A stretch of DNA of 64,000 nucleotides from Geomonas paludis (GTDB taxonomy: Bacteria; Desulfobacterota; Desulfuromonadia; Geobacterales; Geobacteraceae), in assembly GCF_014193585.1 (NCBI RefSeq), contig NZ_BLXY01000003.1, forward strand, positions 1 through 64,000, given 5' to 3'. The stretch's first letter is position 1, and every line of letters starts with the position of its first letter. The notes under the pieces are model-generated. The model saw only the letters and a list, made by a program, of their open reading frames with translations, searched no databases and was not told the origin of the DNA. A program made the position numbers and the translations under genes. Of the stretch, positions 7,803-16,120 are shown piece after piece.

Positions 7803-9104
7803 CTAGCCCCGTAGCTCCTGCAGGGACTCCTCGAGAATGGACATACCGCGCTCCAGCTCGGCGTCGGTGATGACCAGCGGCATCAAGGTTCGGATCACGT
7901 TGCCGTGGTTGCCGCAGGACAGGACCACCAGCCCTTTCTGATAGCAGAGGTTGACCAGTTTCTTCGCCTCAGCCGCAGCCGGCTCCTTGCTCTCCCGGTC
8001 GCGCACCAGTTCCAGGGCCAGCATGGGCCCCTTGCCGCGCACCTCGCCGATGATCTCGTGGCGCTTTTGCATCTCGTAGAAGCGGGCACGCATCTTCACG
8101 CCCAGTTCCTCGGCGCGCGCGAGCAGACCGTCCGTGGTGAATATCTCCAGCACAGCCTGGGCCGCTGCCAGCGCGATGGGGTTCCCCCCGTAGGTGCCCC
8201 CCAATCCCCCTACGTGCGGCGCGCTCATCACTTCGGCCTTCCCGGTTACCGCCGAGATGGGGAGACCGCCCCCCAGGCTCTTGGCAGTGGTGACCAGGTC
8301 GGGGACGACTCCCCAGTGATCGATGGCGAACAGCTTGCCGGTGCGTCCCATCCCGGTCTGCACCTCGTCGATGATCAGCATGATGCCGTGCTTGTCGCAG
8401 ATATCGCGCAGCTTGGGGAAGTATTCGGCTGGCGGGGTGACGAAGCCACCCTCCCCCTGGATCGGCTCGGCGATGACCGCGGCAGTCTTCTCGGCGGCGA
8501 CGTGGCTTATGAAGAATTCCTCCAGGTGCTCGGCGCAGGCGGTGTTGCAGCCGGGGTGCTTGAGCCCGAAGGGACAGCGGTAGCAGTAGGCGTAGGGCAT
8601 CCGGTAGATTTCCGGCGCGAAGGGCCCGAAACCGAGTTTGTACGGCTTCACCTTGCTGGTGAGGGTCATGGTGAGGTTGGTACGCCCGTGAAAGCCGTTT
8701 TCGAAGGCGATCACCGAGGGACGGCCGGTGGCGTGGCGCGCGATCTTGATGGCGTTTTCCACGGCCTCCGCGCCGGAGTTGAGGAAGATGGTCATCTTGT
8801 CCCCGTCGCCCGGCGCCAGTTCGTTCAACCGCGCCGCGAGGTCGATGTACAGGTCGTAGGGAACGATGTGGAAGCAGGTGTGCAGGAACTTCTCGGCTTG
8901 ATCCTTTACAGCGGCGACGACCTTCGGATGGCAGTGCCCGACGTTGGCGACGCCGATCCCGCCGGCGAAGTCGATAAATTCGCGACCTTCGGTATCCACG
9001 ATAATGGCGCCGCGGGCCTCCTTGACGAAGGACGGGGACAAAATGCTCACACCGGGCGGTACATGCTTGTTGCGCAACGCTTGCGACACTTCTGGGGTTC
9101 TCAT
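7803..9104 (-). CDS. GabT-like class III (omega-amino acid) aminotransferase
   Basis: A 433-residue PLP enzyme resembling 4-aminobutyrate aminotransferase. Visible family features are FIDFAGGIGVANVGHCHPK near the N terminus, NSGAEAVENA, FHGRT, EPIQGEGGF, IDEVQTGMGRTG and TTAKSLGGGLP with the PLP Lys, then GGTYGGNP. GabT-type enzymes convert GABA, 5-aminovalerate or related omega-amino acids to semialdehydes with 2-oxoglutarate as acceptor; the semialdehyde would suit AOR oxidation. The ATG at 9104 has AAAGGAG about nine bases upstream and starts a normal-length protein, although the frame stays open to 9461. A MoaD-like gene follows. Two NGATGC-N6-GCATC sites lie about 200 bp upstream; no convincing -24/-12 promoter is seen between. 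Confidence 0.87.
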   Translation of the reverse strand: MRTPEVSQALRNKHVPPGVSILSPSFVKEARGAIIVDTEGREFIDFAGGIGVANVGHCHPKVVAAVKDQAEKFLHTCFHIVPYDLYIDLAARLNELAPGDGDKMTIFLNSGAEAVENAIKIARHATGRPSVIAFENGFHGRTNLTMTLTSKVKPYKLGFGPFAPEIYRMPYAYCYRCPFGLKHPGCNTACAEHLEEFFISHVAAEKTAAVIAEPIQGEGGFVTPPAEYFPKLRDICDKHGIMLIIDEVQTGMGRTGKLFAIDHWGVVPDLVTTAKSLGGGLPISAVTGKAEVMSAPHVGGLGGTYGGNPIALAAAQAVLEIFTTDGLLARAEELGVKMRARFYEMQKRHEIIGEVRGKGPMLALELVRDRESKEPAAAEAKKLVNLCYQKGLVVLSCGNHGNVIRTLMPLVITDAELERGMSILEESLQELRG

Positions 9105-9300
9105 CGATTCTGGCTCCTTTGACTGAAGTAGATTGCATGCGCGCCCGGTGCATGCCGCCGGGCACCAGGTAACCAGGTTATCAAGGAACGTACCAAAGCT
9201 CCCCCGCCTCACCCTGCCCCTTCTTTCGCCCTTTTTCCCCCACTTTGCCTCGCACCGGCCCTGCCCTGCCCCGCAAACTCTCCCATCGAACGGCATCGGT

Positions 9301-9318
9301 TGATGCTCAATTGCATCC
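9301..9318. promoter_or_regulatory. Putative activator site TGATGC-N6-GCATCC
   Basis: GATGC-TCAATT-GCATC is perfect in both half sites. It is one of a pair 19 bp apart in the gap between the divergent GabT-like and activator genes, about 200 bp upstream of the GabT-like ATG. Confidence 0.6.
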
Positions 9319-9319
9319 A

Positions 9320-9337
9320 TAATGCGAATCGGCATCA
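9320..9337. promoter_or_regulatory. Putative activator site TAATGC-N6-GCATCA
   Basis: One mismatch in the left half site (AATGC). It is centred 19 bp from the previous site, the same spacing as at the pairs near 11.4 kb and 12.7 kb. Confidence 0.55.
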
Positions 9338-9486
9338 ACTCCGGCATCACGGTTATCGTCCTCTCAGGCGGCTTGCCGGCACAGATGAGGAAAACCGGCG
9401 TTAAGACAAAGGCGGCAACCTCGGGTTCCGAACCTGCCCGGCACATAAACTCCCCTTTCATCGCGTCCTCCTACCAGGAGCGCGTC

Positions 9487-9496
9487 CCGTATACGG
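9487..9496. promoter_or_regulatory. CCGTATACGG palindrome
   Basis: Perfect 10-bp palindrome upstream of the activator gene. The GTATAC core recurs at the porin, aminotransferase-2, permease and alcohol-dehydrogenase promoters, suggesting an operator for a second regulator (inference). Confidence 0.4.
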
Positions 9497-9548
9497 AATC
9501 GGCGCGGATCGTGAATAAATCCTGCCACGGCATTCCTTCTTGCATTTT

Positions 9549-9584
9549 TGATGCAGCTATGCATTTATTGGCACACCACGGCAT
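9549..9584 (+). promoter_or_regulatory. Activator site abutting a -24-like element (autoregulation?)
   Basis: TGATGC-AGCTAT-GCATTT (9549-9566, one half-site mismatch) is followed three bases later by TGGCACACCACGGCAT (9569-9584). The -24 half is perfect, but only nine bases separate GG and GC, so RpoN may use it poorly. A site this close to the -24 would block rather than activate, which suggests autorepression of the activator gene. Confidence 0.4.
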
Positions 9585-9610
9585 CCCAACCGCCGCGGCA
9601 GGAGACCCAG

Positions 9611-11392
9611 ATGACGATAATGGCCGATTTCGTGGGCGAAACCGCCCCCACCCCGGAGCAGACCCACCAGGACGCATTCAATGCAGCGCAGTACAACGCC
9701 ATGGGCGACGGCATCATCTCGGTGAACACCGCCGGAACCGTGCTGCTGTCCGACCGGGTCAGTCGCGTTAGCCTCGACATCTACCCGGGCAGTTCCCTGA
9801 GCGAACAATTCCCCGCGCTATGGAGCAAGGTGGTGGAGACCATGCGCGACCGCAGGCCCCGCTTCGAGCTGTCGGTTCAGAGGGGGGAAACAAGCTTCCT
9901 GGTCACGGTGAGCCCGGTGATGGTCGACGACGAGGTATCCGGCGCCATCTGCGTTTTCGTGGAGAATACCGATCTCGAGATCATGACCCGGCAGTTGCGG
10001 TCGTTCCGGGAACTAACCAAGGAGCTGACTGCCATCATCGACTCCTCCTCGGAGGGGCTCTGGGTATTCGACGGCTACGGTGTGGTGCTGCGCGTCAATC
10101 CGGCCGCCGAACGCAACAACCGGGTCAAGAAGGAGGTGGTGGTCGGCCTGACCGCGCGCGAACTGATCGAGCAGGGATACATGGAACGCTCGCCTGCCCT
10201 GGAAGTACTCGGGTCCAAGGGCGTGGTCAACATGCTGGTCAACGAAGGAAACCGCAAGCTCATCGTCACCGGCACGCCGGTTTTCGGCGACGAAGGGGGC
10301 ATCATCAGGGTGGTGGTCTCGGAGCGGGACATCACCGAGATCGACAAGCTGCAGCGGGAACTGGAGGACCAGGAAGCCATCAAGGGGCAGTTCTGGCACC
10401 ACATGCTTGAGCAGCAGCAGGCCGAACTCGCCTCCCAGACCATCATCGCCAAGAGCCCGCGCATGATCACCGCCCTGCGCCAGGCGGTCAAGGTGAGCTC
10501 CGCCGACTCCACCGTGCTGATCCACGGTGAATCCGGCGTCGGCAAGGGGCTCTTTGCCGACCTGATCCACAAGAATTCGAGCCGCAGCGCCAAGCCCATC
10601 ATCAAGCTCAACTGCGGCGCCATCCCGGAGTCGCTCATCGAGTCGGAGCTCTTCGGGCACGAGCGCGGCGCCTTCACCGGCGCCCAGACCGCCAAGCCCG
10701 GCTACCTCGAGCTCGCCGACAACGGCATCCTCTTCCTGGACGAGATCGCGGAACTGCCGCTGGCCTCACAGGTGAAGCTTTTGCGCTTTCTCGAGGACGG
10801 GCGCGTGACGAGGCTCGGCGGCACCACCGGGCGGACCGTCGACGTGCGCATCATCGCCGCCACACACCGCGACCTGGAAAAGATGGTGGTGGAAAAGACC
10901 TTCCGCCTCGACCTCTACTACCGCCTCAACGTGATCCCGCTCTACATCCCCGCGTTGCGCGAGCGCCAGGAATGCCTGCTGCCGCTCATCCGCCATTACC
11001 TCGACTATTTCAGCCAGAAGGTCGGCAAGCAGAAGCGGCTGGCCCGCGCCGCCCTCGACGCCCTGCTCGCCTACAGCTATCCCGGCAACGTACGCGAACT
11101 GATGAACCTGTGCGAGCGGCTGGTGGTCATGTCCGAGACCGAGGTGATCGACCTGCAGGACCTCCCCAAGCAGCTTTTCGGCAGCCTCGAAGAAAAACCG
11201 CTGTCGCAGTCGGAGCAGACCCTGCCGGTGTGGCCAGGGGACATGACCCTGGAGCAGATCCTGGAAAGCGTGGAGCGCACGTTGCTGAGCGACGCCATGA
11301 AGGAGCACGGCAACCAGTACCGGATCGCCGAGGCACTGGGGATCAACCAGTCCACCGTTGCCCGCAAGCTCAAGAAGTACGGCATTTCCTAG
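9611..11392 (+). CDS. PAS-AAA+ sigma-54 activator with TyrR-type HTH
   Basis: A 593-residue enhancer-binding protein. Two PAS-like regions occupy about 20-120 and 130-245, a short helical linker follows, and the AAA+ domain runs about 275-510 with Walker A GESGVGKG (306-313), the sigma-54 contact loop GAFTGA (353-358) and DEIAELPL. The C terminus (AEALGINQSTVARKLKKYG) is a TyrR/PhhR-type helix-turn-helix rather than the usual Fis/NtrC form. TyrR-family boxes are inverted repeats with a 6-base centre (TGTAAA-N6-TTTACA), which matches the NGATGC-N6-GCATCN repeats around it. No receiver domain is present, so the signal is probably a ligand bound by the PAS region. ATG 9611 has AGGAG seven bases upstream; an earlier ATG at 9548 is poorer. 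Probable activator of the whole island. Confidence 0.9.
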   Translation: MTIMADFVGETAPTPEQTHQDAFNAAQYNAMGDGIISVNTAGTVLLSDRVSRVSLDIYPGSSLSEQFPALWSKVVETMRDRRPRFELSVQRGETSFLVTVSPVMVDDEVSGAICVFVENTDLEIMTRQLRSFRELTKELTAIIDSSSEGLWVFDGYGVVLRVNPAAERNNRVKKEVVVGLTARELIEQGYMERSPALEVLGSKGVVNMLVNEGNRKLIVTGTPVFGDEGGIIRVVVSERDITEIDKLQRELEDQEAIKGQFWHHMLEQQQAELASQTIIAKSPRMITALRQAVKVSSADSTVLIHGESGVGKGLFADLIHKNSSRSAKPIIKLNCGAIPESLIESELFGHERGAFTGAQTAKPGYLELADNGILFLDEIAELPLASQVKLLRFLEDGRVTRLGGTTGRTVDVRIIAATHRDLEKMVVEKTFRLDLYYRLNVIPLYIPALRERQECLLPLIRHYLDYFSQKVGKQKRLARAALDALLAYSYPGNVRELMNLCERLVVMSETEVIDLQDLPKQLFGSLEEKPLSQSEQTLPVWPGDMTLEQILESVERTLLSDAMKEHGNQYRIAEALGINQSTVARKLKKYGIS

Positions 11393-11419
11393 CTTCCCCT
11401 CCCTCTTCCCCACCGCGGC

Positions 11420-11437
11420 GGATGCCTCGCCGCATCC
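11420..11437. promoter_or_regulatory. Putative activator site GGATGC-N6-GCATCC (porin distal)
   Basis: GATGC-CTCGCC-GCATC, both half sites perfect, about 190 bp upstream of the porin -24 element. Confidence 0.65.
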
Positions 11438-11438
11438 A

Positions 11439-11456
11439 TGATTCCGGTTTGCATCA
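11439..11456. promoter_or_regulatory. Putative activator site TGATTC-N6-GCATCA (porin proximal)
   Basis: One mismatch in the left half site. Centre-to-centre distance to the distal site is 19 bp. Confidence 0.55.
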
Positions 11457-11605
11457 AACAGGGGTTGGCGCCATCGCCGCCAGCCCCTCGCCGACCATTT
11501 CACAACGCCCACCGCCTTACCCGACCGCCCCCCTGTCGTCCTAAATCATCCCGCAAAACAGGTTCTTCCTGCCAATCTCCCGGGAATACGCCACTGCATC
11601 GCCAA

Positions 11606-11634
11606 CCGTATACGCATCTGGCACGCCTCGTGCT
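11606..11634 (+). promoter_or_regulatory. Sigma-54 promoter for the TorF-like gene, with GTATAC upstream
   Basis: TGGCACGCCTCGTGCT (11619-11634) has GG, ten bases, then GC and an exact TGGCACG -24 half: the best RpoN promoter in the window. A CGTATACG palindrome (11607-11614) sits directly upstream. The leader to the ATG is about 65 bases. Confidence 0.85.
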
Positions 11635-11711
11635 GATCATCCCGCCCAAAAGTCCCCTCATGAGCAACTGCAATGTAGAAAACTGTTGTACTTCACCCAA
11701 AGGAGGAAGAG

Positions 11712-12512
11712 ATGAGCAAAAGCGGTTTATTGGCAGCAGCGTTGGTACTGATGTTAGGTTCGGCGGTAATGGCGGCGGACGGCGATCCGCATGCCAAGGG
11801 CGAGGCGCCAGCCCTTCCGCCCGGGCCGAAGGTGAACGGCGATGCGTACATCGGGGTAATGAACAAATACCTGTTCCGCGGCAACCAGCTTAACGCCAAC
11901 AGTTCCTTCGTCACCCAGGGGGGCATGGACCTTACCTACAACTCCTTCACTTTCAGCTACTGGTTCAACAATCAGAACCGCGCCAACGGCTACGCCAAGG
12001 CGAAGACCACCGAGAACGACGCCATCATCAACTACGCTGTCCCCGAGCTTGTGAAGGACGTTACCATCAACGTCGGTGCCCAGTACTTCTCGCTCGACGC
12101 CGCCGAGGATACCGCCGAGTTCTACCTGCGTGCCACCTACAACACCCTGCTCAACCCGACCCTGGGAATCTACTGGGACTTCCTGGAGGCGCGCAACGAC
12201 GGTCTTTTCTATACCGCCTCGGTCGCCCAGCCCGTACCCCTTATCCAGGACAAGCTGACTCTGAACCTGGGGGCGTTGGTTTCCTACAACCAGCACAACC
12301 CCAGCGCCGCCTATACCGATCTCGATTCCCGCAGCGGCATCTACAGCGACTGGCATAACTACGAACTCTCCGCCACCCTCGACTACAAGGTATTGGATAA
12401 CGTCACCATCACCCCTTCCTACACCTTTTCCGACCATCTGAGCAGCAACGCCAAAAACGTCGGCATCGGCGCGAAAAACTGTTACGGCATCAAGGCCATG
12501 CTCTCGTTCTAA
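11712..12512 (+). CDS. TorF-like outer-membrane beta-barrel protein
   Basis: A 266-residue protein with a cleavable signal peptide (hydrophobic core LLAAALVLMLGSAVMAA, cleavage near residue 22), then alternating beta-strand sequence ending in Phe, as outer-membrane barrels do. The segment DAYIGVMNKYLFRGNQL is typical of the TorF/Gcw_chp family found in many anaerobic Proteobacteria. Its likely role is passage of the growth substrate across the outer membrane; transport has not been shown for most members. It has its own strong sigma-54 promoter and a tandem pair of activator sites, so it is expected to be induced with the aminotransferase and AOR genes. RBS AAAGGAGG lies close before the ATG. 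Confidence 0.8.
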   Translation: MSKSGLLAAALVLMLGSAVMAADGDPHAKGEAPALPPGPKVNGDAYIGVMNKYLFRGNQLNANSSFVTQGGMDLTYNSFTFSYWFNNQNRANGYAKAKTTENDAIINYAVPELVKDVTINVGAQYFSLDAAEDTAEFYLRATYNTLLNPTLGIYWDFLEARNDGLFYTASVAQPVPLIQDKLTLNLGALVSYNQHNPSAAYTDLDSRSGIYSDWHNYELSATLDYKVLDNVTITPSYTFSDHLSSNAKNVGIGAKNCYGIKAMLSF

Positions 12513-12525
12513 ATACCCCGCCTAT

Positions 12526-12550
12526 CTGCAGGGGGGACGCCCCCCTGCAG
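12526..12550 (+). terminator. Terminator-like hairpin after the TorF-like gene
   Basis: CTGCAGGGGGG and CCCCCCTGCAG form a perfect 11-bp GC-rich stem with loop ACG. There is no U-tract, so termination may be weak or assisted. Confidence 0.5.
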
Positions 12551-12580
12551 CCTCCCCTTCCAGTTTTCTCCTCAGCCTCA

Positions 12581-12695
12581 GTCCACGTTCCTGTCCACGT
12601 TCCTGTCCACGTTCCTGTCCACGTTCCTGTCCACGTTCCTGTCCACGTTCCTGTCCACGTTCCTGTCCACGTTCCAGTCCACGTTCCAGTCCACG
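12581..12695. repeat. 12-bp minisatellite (GTCCACGTTCCT)n
   Basis: Seven exact head-to-tail copies of GTCCACGTTCCT, two of GTCCACGTTCCA and a final GTCCACG. The array lies between the porin hairpin and the activator sites of the second aminotransferase operon. Length changes would not alter a protein but could shift the distance between flanking elements. Confidence 0.95.
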
Positions 12696-12698
12696 CCC

Positions 12699-12735
12699 GG
12701 ATGCAAACCCGCAGCAAAGATGCGGCAATGCATCA
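12699..12735. promoter_or_regulatory. Tandem activator sites for the aminotransferase-2/permease operon
   Basis: GGATGC-AAACCC-GCAGCA (12699-12716, one mismatch) and AGATGC-GGCAAT-GCATCA (12718-12735, perfect 5-bp halves), 19 bp apart. The proximal centre is about 90 bp upstream of the -24 element. Confidence 0.65.
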
Positions 12736-12815
12736 CCCGCTCCTCTCAGTGCCCCTCCCCTCTGCGCCCCGACCGCGGCGCCACCGGTAATTCTGTAAAA
12801 AATTTACCCACTCCG

Positions 12816-12831
12816 TGGCCCTCGTTTCGCC
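12816..12831 (+). promoter_or_regulatory. Probable sigma-54 promoter of aminotransferase 2
   Basis: TGGCCCTCGTTTCGCC has GG-N10-GC spacing and a TGGC -24 core but a weak -12 half. GTATAC lies eight bases past the GC (12838-12843), overlapping the expected transcript start, and again at 12866-12871. Confidence 0.6.
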
Positions 12832-13013
12832 CGCCGCGTATACGAAATATTGTTTTATATCAGCCGTATACCAAAAAACCTACTGCCACATCGACAGTTG
12901 CACGCTCCCTTCCGCCCCTCTTTCTGGGGTGCCTGGATTTGGACGTGGCATGTCACGTGCAAAATTAGAATGCGATATCACATCGCATTTTGCAGCTCAA
13001 AGGAGATTCAGTG

Positions 13014-14372
13014 ATGACGAGAGACGTAGCGTACGCACAAAGCGAAGCCCAAAGGATGCTGAACCTGCTCCTGACCCCGGAGCACGAGGTTCCGGCGGCG
13101 GAGCGCGAGAAGATCGAGCAGGAAACCGTGGAGAACTTCGCCAACCACATCAACAAGGGGTGGCTCAAGTACAGAAAGTCCATGACCGAGGCCGGCGACT
13201 ACGCCTCCGTCGAGTGGACCGGGCAGGGCTCCATCCTCACCGACACCCGCGGCCGCGAGTTCATCGACATCCTGGGCGGTTTCGGCCTCTACTCCGCCGG
13301 CATCAGGCACCCCAAGATCGTCGCAGCCGCCAAGGCGCAGCTCGACCGCAGCCCGCAGTACAGCCAGGAAATGCTCGACCCGCTGCGCGCCCACCTGGGC
13401 AAGGTGCTCGCCCACCTGCTCCCGGGCGACATCCAGTACGGCTTCTTTATCAACTCCGGCACCGAGGCGGTGGACGGCGCCATGAAGCTCGCCAAGCTCT
13501 ACACCGGCAAGGCCGGTTTCATCTCCACCGAGCGCGCCTTCCACGGCAAGACCCTGGGGCCGCTGACCCTGATGGGCAAGGCCATGTACCGCGAACCGCT
13601 GCTGCCGCTTTTGGGCAACGTGCGTCACGTCCCCTACGGCGACGCTGCCGCGGTCGAGAAGGCCATCCAGTCGGCGCACCAGGTCGGTGACGGCATCGCC
13701 GCCATGATCGCCGAGCCGATCCAGGGTGAAGCCGGCGCCATCATCCCGCCGGACGACTACTGGCCGAAACTGCGCGAGATCTGCGACAAGTACGGCGTGC
13801 TCCTCATCGCGGACGAAGTGCAGACCGGCCTCGGGCGCACCGGCACCCTGTTCGGCGTGGACCACTGGAACGTGACCCCGGACATCATCTGCCTGGGCAA
13901 GGCCCTGGGCGGCGGAGTCATCCCCTGCTCCGGCTTCTTCGCCAGCAAGAAAGTGTGGGAATGCATGGAGCCCAACCCGTTCATGCACTCAACCACCACC
14001 GGCGGCAACCCGATCGCCTGCGCCGCGGCTTTGGCCTACATCAACGTGATGCTGGAAGAAGATCTCCCGCGCCAGGCGCGCGAGAAAGGCGAGTACATCG
14101 TAGAGAAGCTGGAGGGGCTCAAGGCGAAGTACCCGAAGGTGCTGAAGGAAGTGCGCGGCAGGGGCCTGCTGATCGGTATGGACTTCCCGACCGACGAGAT
14201 GGGGTGGCAGGTTGCCTCGGGCATGTTCAGCCGCCGCGTCTTGACCGCGGGCACCTTCATCAACGCCAAGAGCATCAGGATCGAGCCCGCCCTCACCATC
14301 GGCTACGATCTGATCGACGAGATGCTGGTCAGGCTGGAAGACGTGTTCAAGAGCATCGCCAAGGAGCAATGA
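13014..14372 (+). CDS. PatA/YgjG-like class III aminotransferase, copy 2
   Basis: A 452-residue protein identical to copy 1 (5080-6438) except residue 2 (Thr for Met) and the last three residues (KEQ for GDL). The DNA differs by scattered synonymous changes, and identity starts at the shared ribosome site AAGGAGATTCAGTGATG and ends at the stop, so the similarity is confined to the gene. All PLP-site features are kept (ADEVQTGLGRTG, CLGKALGGG). It has its own sigma-54 promoter and tandem activator sites and is followed, after a terminator-like hairpin, by the amino-acid permease. Copy 1 travels with AOR1, copy 2 with the permease, so the two may answer to different conditions. Substrate as for copy 1 is inferred. 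Confidence 0.88.
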   Translation: MTRDVAYAQSEAQRMLNLLLTPEHEVPAAEREKIEQETVENFANHINKGWLKYRKSMTEAGDYASVEWTGQGSILTDTRGREFIDILGGFGLYSAGIRHPKIVAAAKAQLDRSPQYSQEMLDPLRAHLGKVLAHLLPGDIQYGFFINSGTEAVDGAMKLAKLYTGKAGFISTERAFHGKTLGPLTLMGKAMYREPLLPLLGNVRHVPYGDAAAVEKAIQSAHQVGDGIAAMIAEPIQGEAGAIIPPDDYWPKLREICDKYGVLLIADEVQTGLGRTGTLFGVDHWNVTPDIICLGKALGGGVIPCSGFFASKKVWECMEPNPFMHSTTTGGNPIACAAALAYINVMLEEDLPRQAREKGEYIVEKLEGLKAKYPKVLKEVRGRGLLIGMDFPTDEMGWQVASGMFSRRVLTAGTFINAKSIRIEPALTIGYDLIDEMLVRLEDVFKSIAKEQ

Positions 14373-14378
14373 TTTACT

Positions 14379-14412
14379 GCCGCGGCCGGGATTCTTCCCG
14401 CCGCGGCTTTTT
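14379..14412 (+). terminator. Terminator between aminotransferase 2 and permease
   Basis: GCCGCGG pairs with CCGCGGC, extended by CGGG/CCCG with one bulged C, followed by TTTTT. GTATAC (14413-14418) abuts the U-tract. Read-through to the permease or a separate permease promoter is possible. Confidence 0.65.
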
Positions 14413-14463
14413 GTATACAGAGGAAACCATTTTTGTTATTTATTCCAATGAACGGAGAACCCA

Positions 14464-15975
14464 ATGACAGATCAAGTTAAAGAAGTGCATCTGTTGGAAA
14501 CTGGATTTGAATCGTTCGACGACGGCGGCCTGAAGCGCGGGCTCAAGGACCGCCACGTCATGATGATCGCCCTGGGGGGCATCATCGGCTCTGCTTTCTT
14601 CCTCGGCACCGGTTCCATCGTCAAGGACGTAGGCCCGTCCGCCTTCATCACCTACGCCCTGGGCGGCCTCATCGTCTACCTGGTCATGATCGCCCTGGGC
14701 GAGTTGGCCGTCGCCATCCCCATTTCGGGCTCCTTCGTCACCTACGCCTCCGAATTCATCTCCCCCTCCTGGGCGGCCGGGGTCGGCTGGAGCTACGTCT
14801 TCAACTGGATGGCCTACATTCCCGCGGAATGTATCGCGGGGGGCATCATCATGAAGACCTTCGTGCCAGGCACCAGCGAATTCATGTGGGCCGTCCTCTT
14901 CGGCATCGTCATCACGGTGGTCAACATTTCGCACGTCGAGGCCTTCGGCGAGATCGAGTTCTGGCTTTCCATCGTCAAGGTCATGGCCATCGTCGTCTTC
15001 TGCGTCGTCGCCGTCCTCATCTATTTCAACGTGATCCCCAACCAGCACCCGGCCGGCCTCGGCACGACCTACCTCACCGGCAACGGAGGCATCTTCCCCA
15101 ACGGAGGATTCGTGTTGCTGACCACCATGGTCATGCTCCTGGTCAACTTCCAGGGGGTTGAGATCATCGGACTTACCGCGGGTGAGGCGAAAGATCCCAG
15201 CAAGACCATTCCTACCGCGGTGCGCAGCATCACCATCAGGGTCATCATGCTGTTCATGGTCCCGGTGTTCCTGCTGGTGACCATCTTCCCGTGGGCCAAT
15301 GCCGGCGTGGAAGGGGGCTCCGTCTTCGCCGCGGCACTCGAGCAGTACGGCCTGCACTGGGCCGCCGGCCTCTTCAGCTTCGTGGTCCTCACCGCCGCGC
15401 TTTCCTGCGCCAATTCCGGCCTCTACTCCACGGTCCGGGTCACCTGGGCCATGGCGCGCGAAGGTATGGCGCCGAAGTTCCTGGGCGCTCTGAACAAGCA
15501 CCAGGTTCCGGGCAACGCAGCCCTCTTCGTCATCGCAGGCGTCTGGTTCTTCCTGGCGGGTTCCTACTTCTTCGCCGCCTCCAAGGTGTTCGTCGCCCTT
15601 TTGTCCATCTCCGGCTTCACCGGGACCATCGCCTGGATCTCCATCATCTGGTCGCAGTTGAACTTCCGCAAGCGTCTGGTCGCCAACGGCTACAGCACCA
15701 AGGATCTCAAGTACGTGGCGCCGGGCTTCCCCTACCTCGCGCACCTGGGCATCTGGAGCATGGTCGGCTGTCTGGTCTTCACCGCCTTCAACGAGAGCCT
15801 GCGCATCGGCTTCTACGCAGGCGTTCCCCTGCTGATCCTGCCCATCGTCATTCACAAGATGCGCAAGGTAGATCACGAGTTACTGGCCAAGCTGCACAGC
15901 AAGGTCCGTTTCGACGACCTCTTCAAGCCGCGCACCAACTGCGCCGTCGACTACGCAGCCGCCGAAACCGATTAG
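14464..15975 (+). CDS. APC-superfamily amino-acid permease (AAT type)
   Basis: A 503-residue, 12-helix amino-acid permease resembling the GabP/LysP/YifK group. The N-terminal KRGLKDRHVMMIALGGIIG (TM1 entry with the Gly-rich turn) and the TM1 GSAFFLGTG stretch are diagnostic, as is the TM6 region VNFQGVEIIGLTAGEAKDP. These proteins import amino acids or GABA by proton symport. It follows aminotransferase copy 2, matching the idea that the imported compound is transaminated. A 91-base gap with a terminator-like hairpin separates them; an intrinsic terminator follows the stop. The exact substrate cannot be read from sequence. Confidence 0.88.
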   Translation: MTDQVKEVHLLETGFESFDDGGLKRGLKDRHVMMIALGGIIGSAFFLGTGSIVKDVGPSAFITYALGGLIVYLVMIALGELAVAIPISGSFVTYASEFISPSWAAGVGWSYVFNWMAYIPAECIAGGIIMKTFVPGTSEFMWAVLFGIVITVVNISHVEAFGEIEFWLSIVKVMAIVVFCVVAVLIYFNVIPNQHPAGLGTTYLTGNGGIFPNGGFVLLTTMVMLLVNFQGVEIIGLTAGEAKDPSKTIPTAVRSITIRVIMLFMVPVFLLVTIFPWANAGVEGGSVFAAALEQYGLHWAAGLFSFVVLTAALSCANSGLYSTVRVTWAMAREGMAPKFLGALNKHQVPGNAALFVIAGVWFFLAGSYFFAASKVFVALLSISGFTGTIAWISIIWSQLNFRKRLVANGYSTKDLKYVAPGFPYLAHLGIWSMVGCLVFTAFNESLRIGFYAGVPLLILPIVIHKMRKVDHELLAKLHSKVRFDDLFKPRTNCAVDYAAAETD

Positions 15976-15999
15976 CCCTCCCCTACAGCAAGCACGAAA

Positions 16000-16030
16000 A
16001 AGGGCCTCCCAAACGGGAGGCCCTTCTTTA
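16000..16030 (+). terminator. Intrinsic terminator after permease
   Basis: AAGGGCCTCCC and GGGAGGCCCTT form an 11-bp stem with loop AAAC, followed by CTTTATT. Confidence 0.85.
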
Positions 16031-16120
16031 TTCATCCACGAAACGCCGCACGTCATCTAAGGTCCCCCCCTTTGCGAAAGGGAGGGAGGGATTTGCTTTT
16101 GTTGGTACTGTCACAACGGA

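Noticed and set aside
9251-9266. GC-rich -24/-12 candidate for the GabT-like gene
   Set aside because: GG-N10-GC spacing is easy to find by chance in this GC-rich stretch; the -24 T and the -12 TT are missing.
12581-12695. Regular repeats considered as a CRISPR array
   Set aside because: Units are contiguous 12-mers with no spacers and no cas genes nearby.
12490-12717. Minus-strand open frame of repeated Gly-Thr-Trp-Thr units
   Set aside because: It is the translation of the 12-bp minisatellite with no credible start site or homology.
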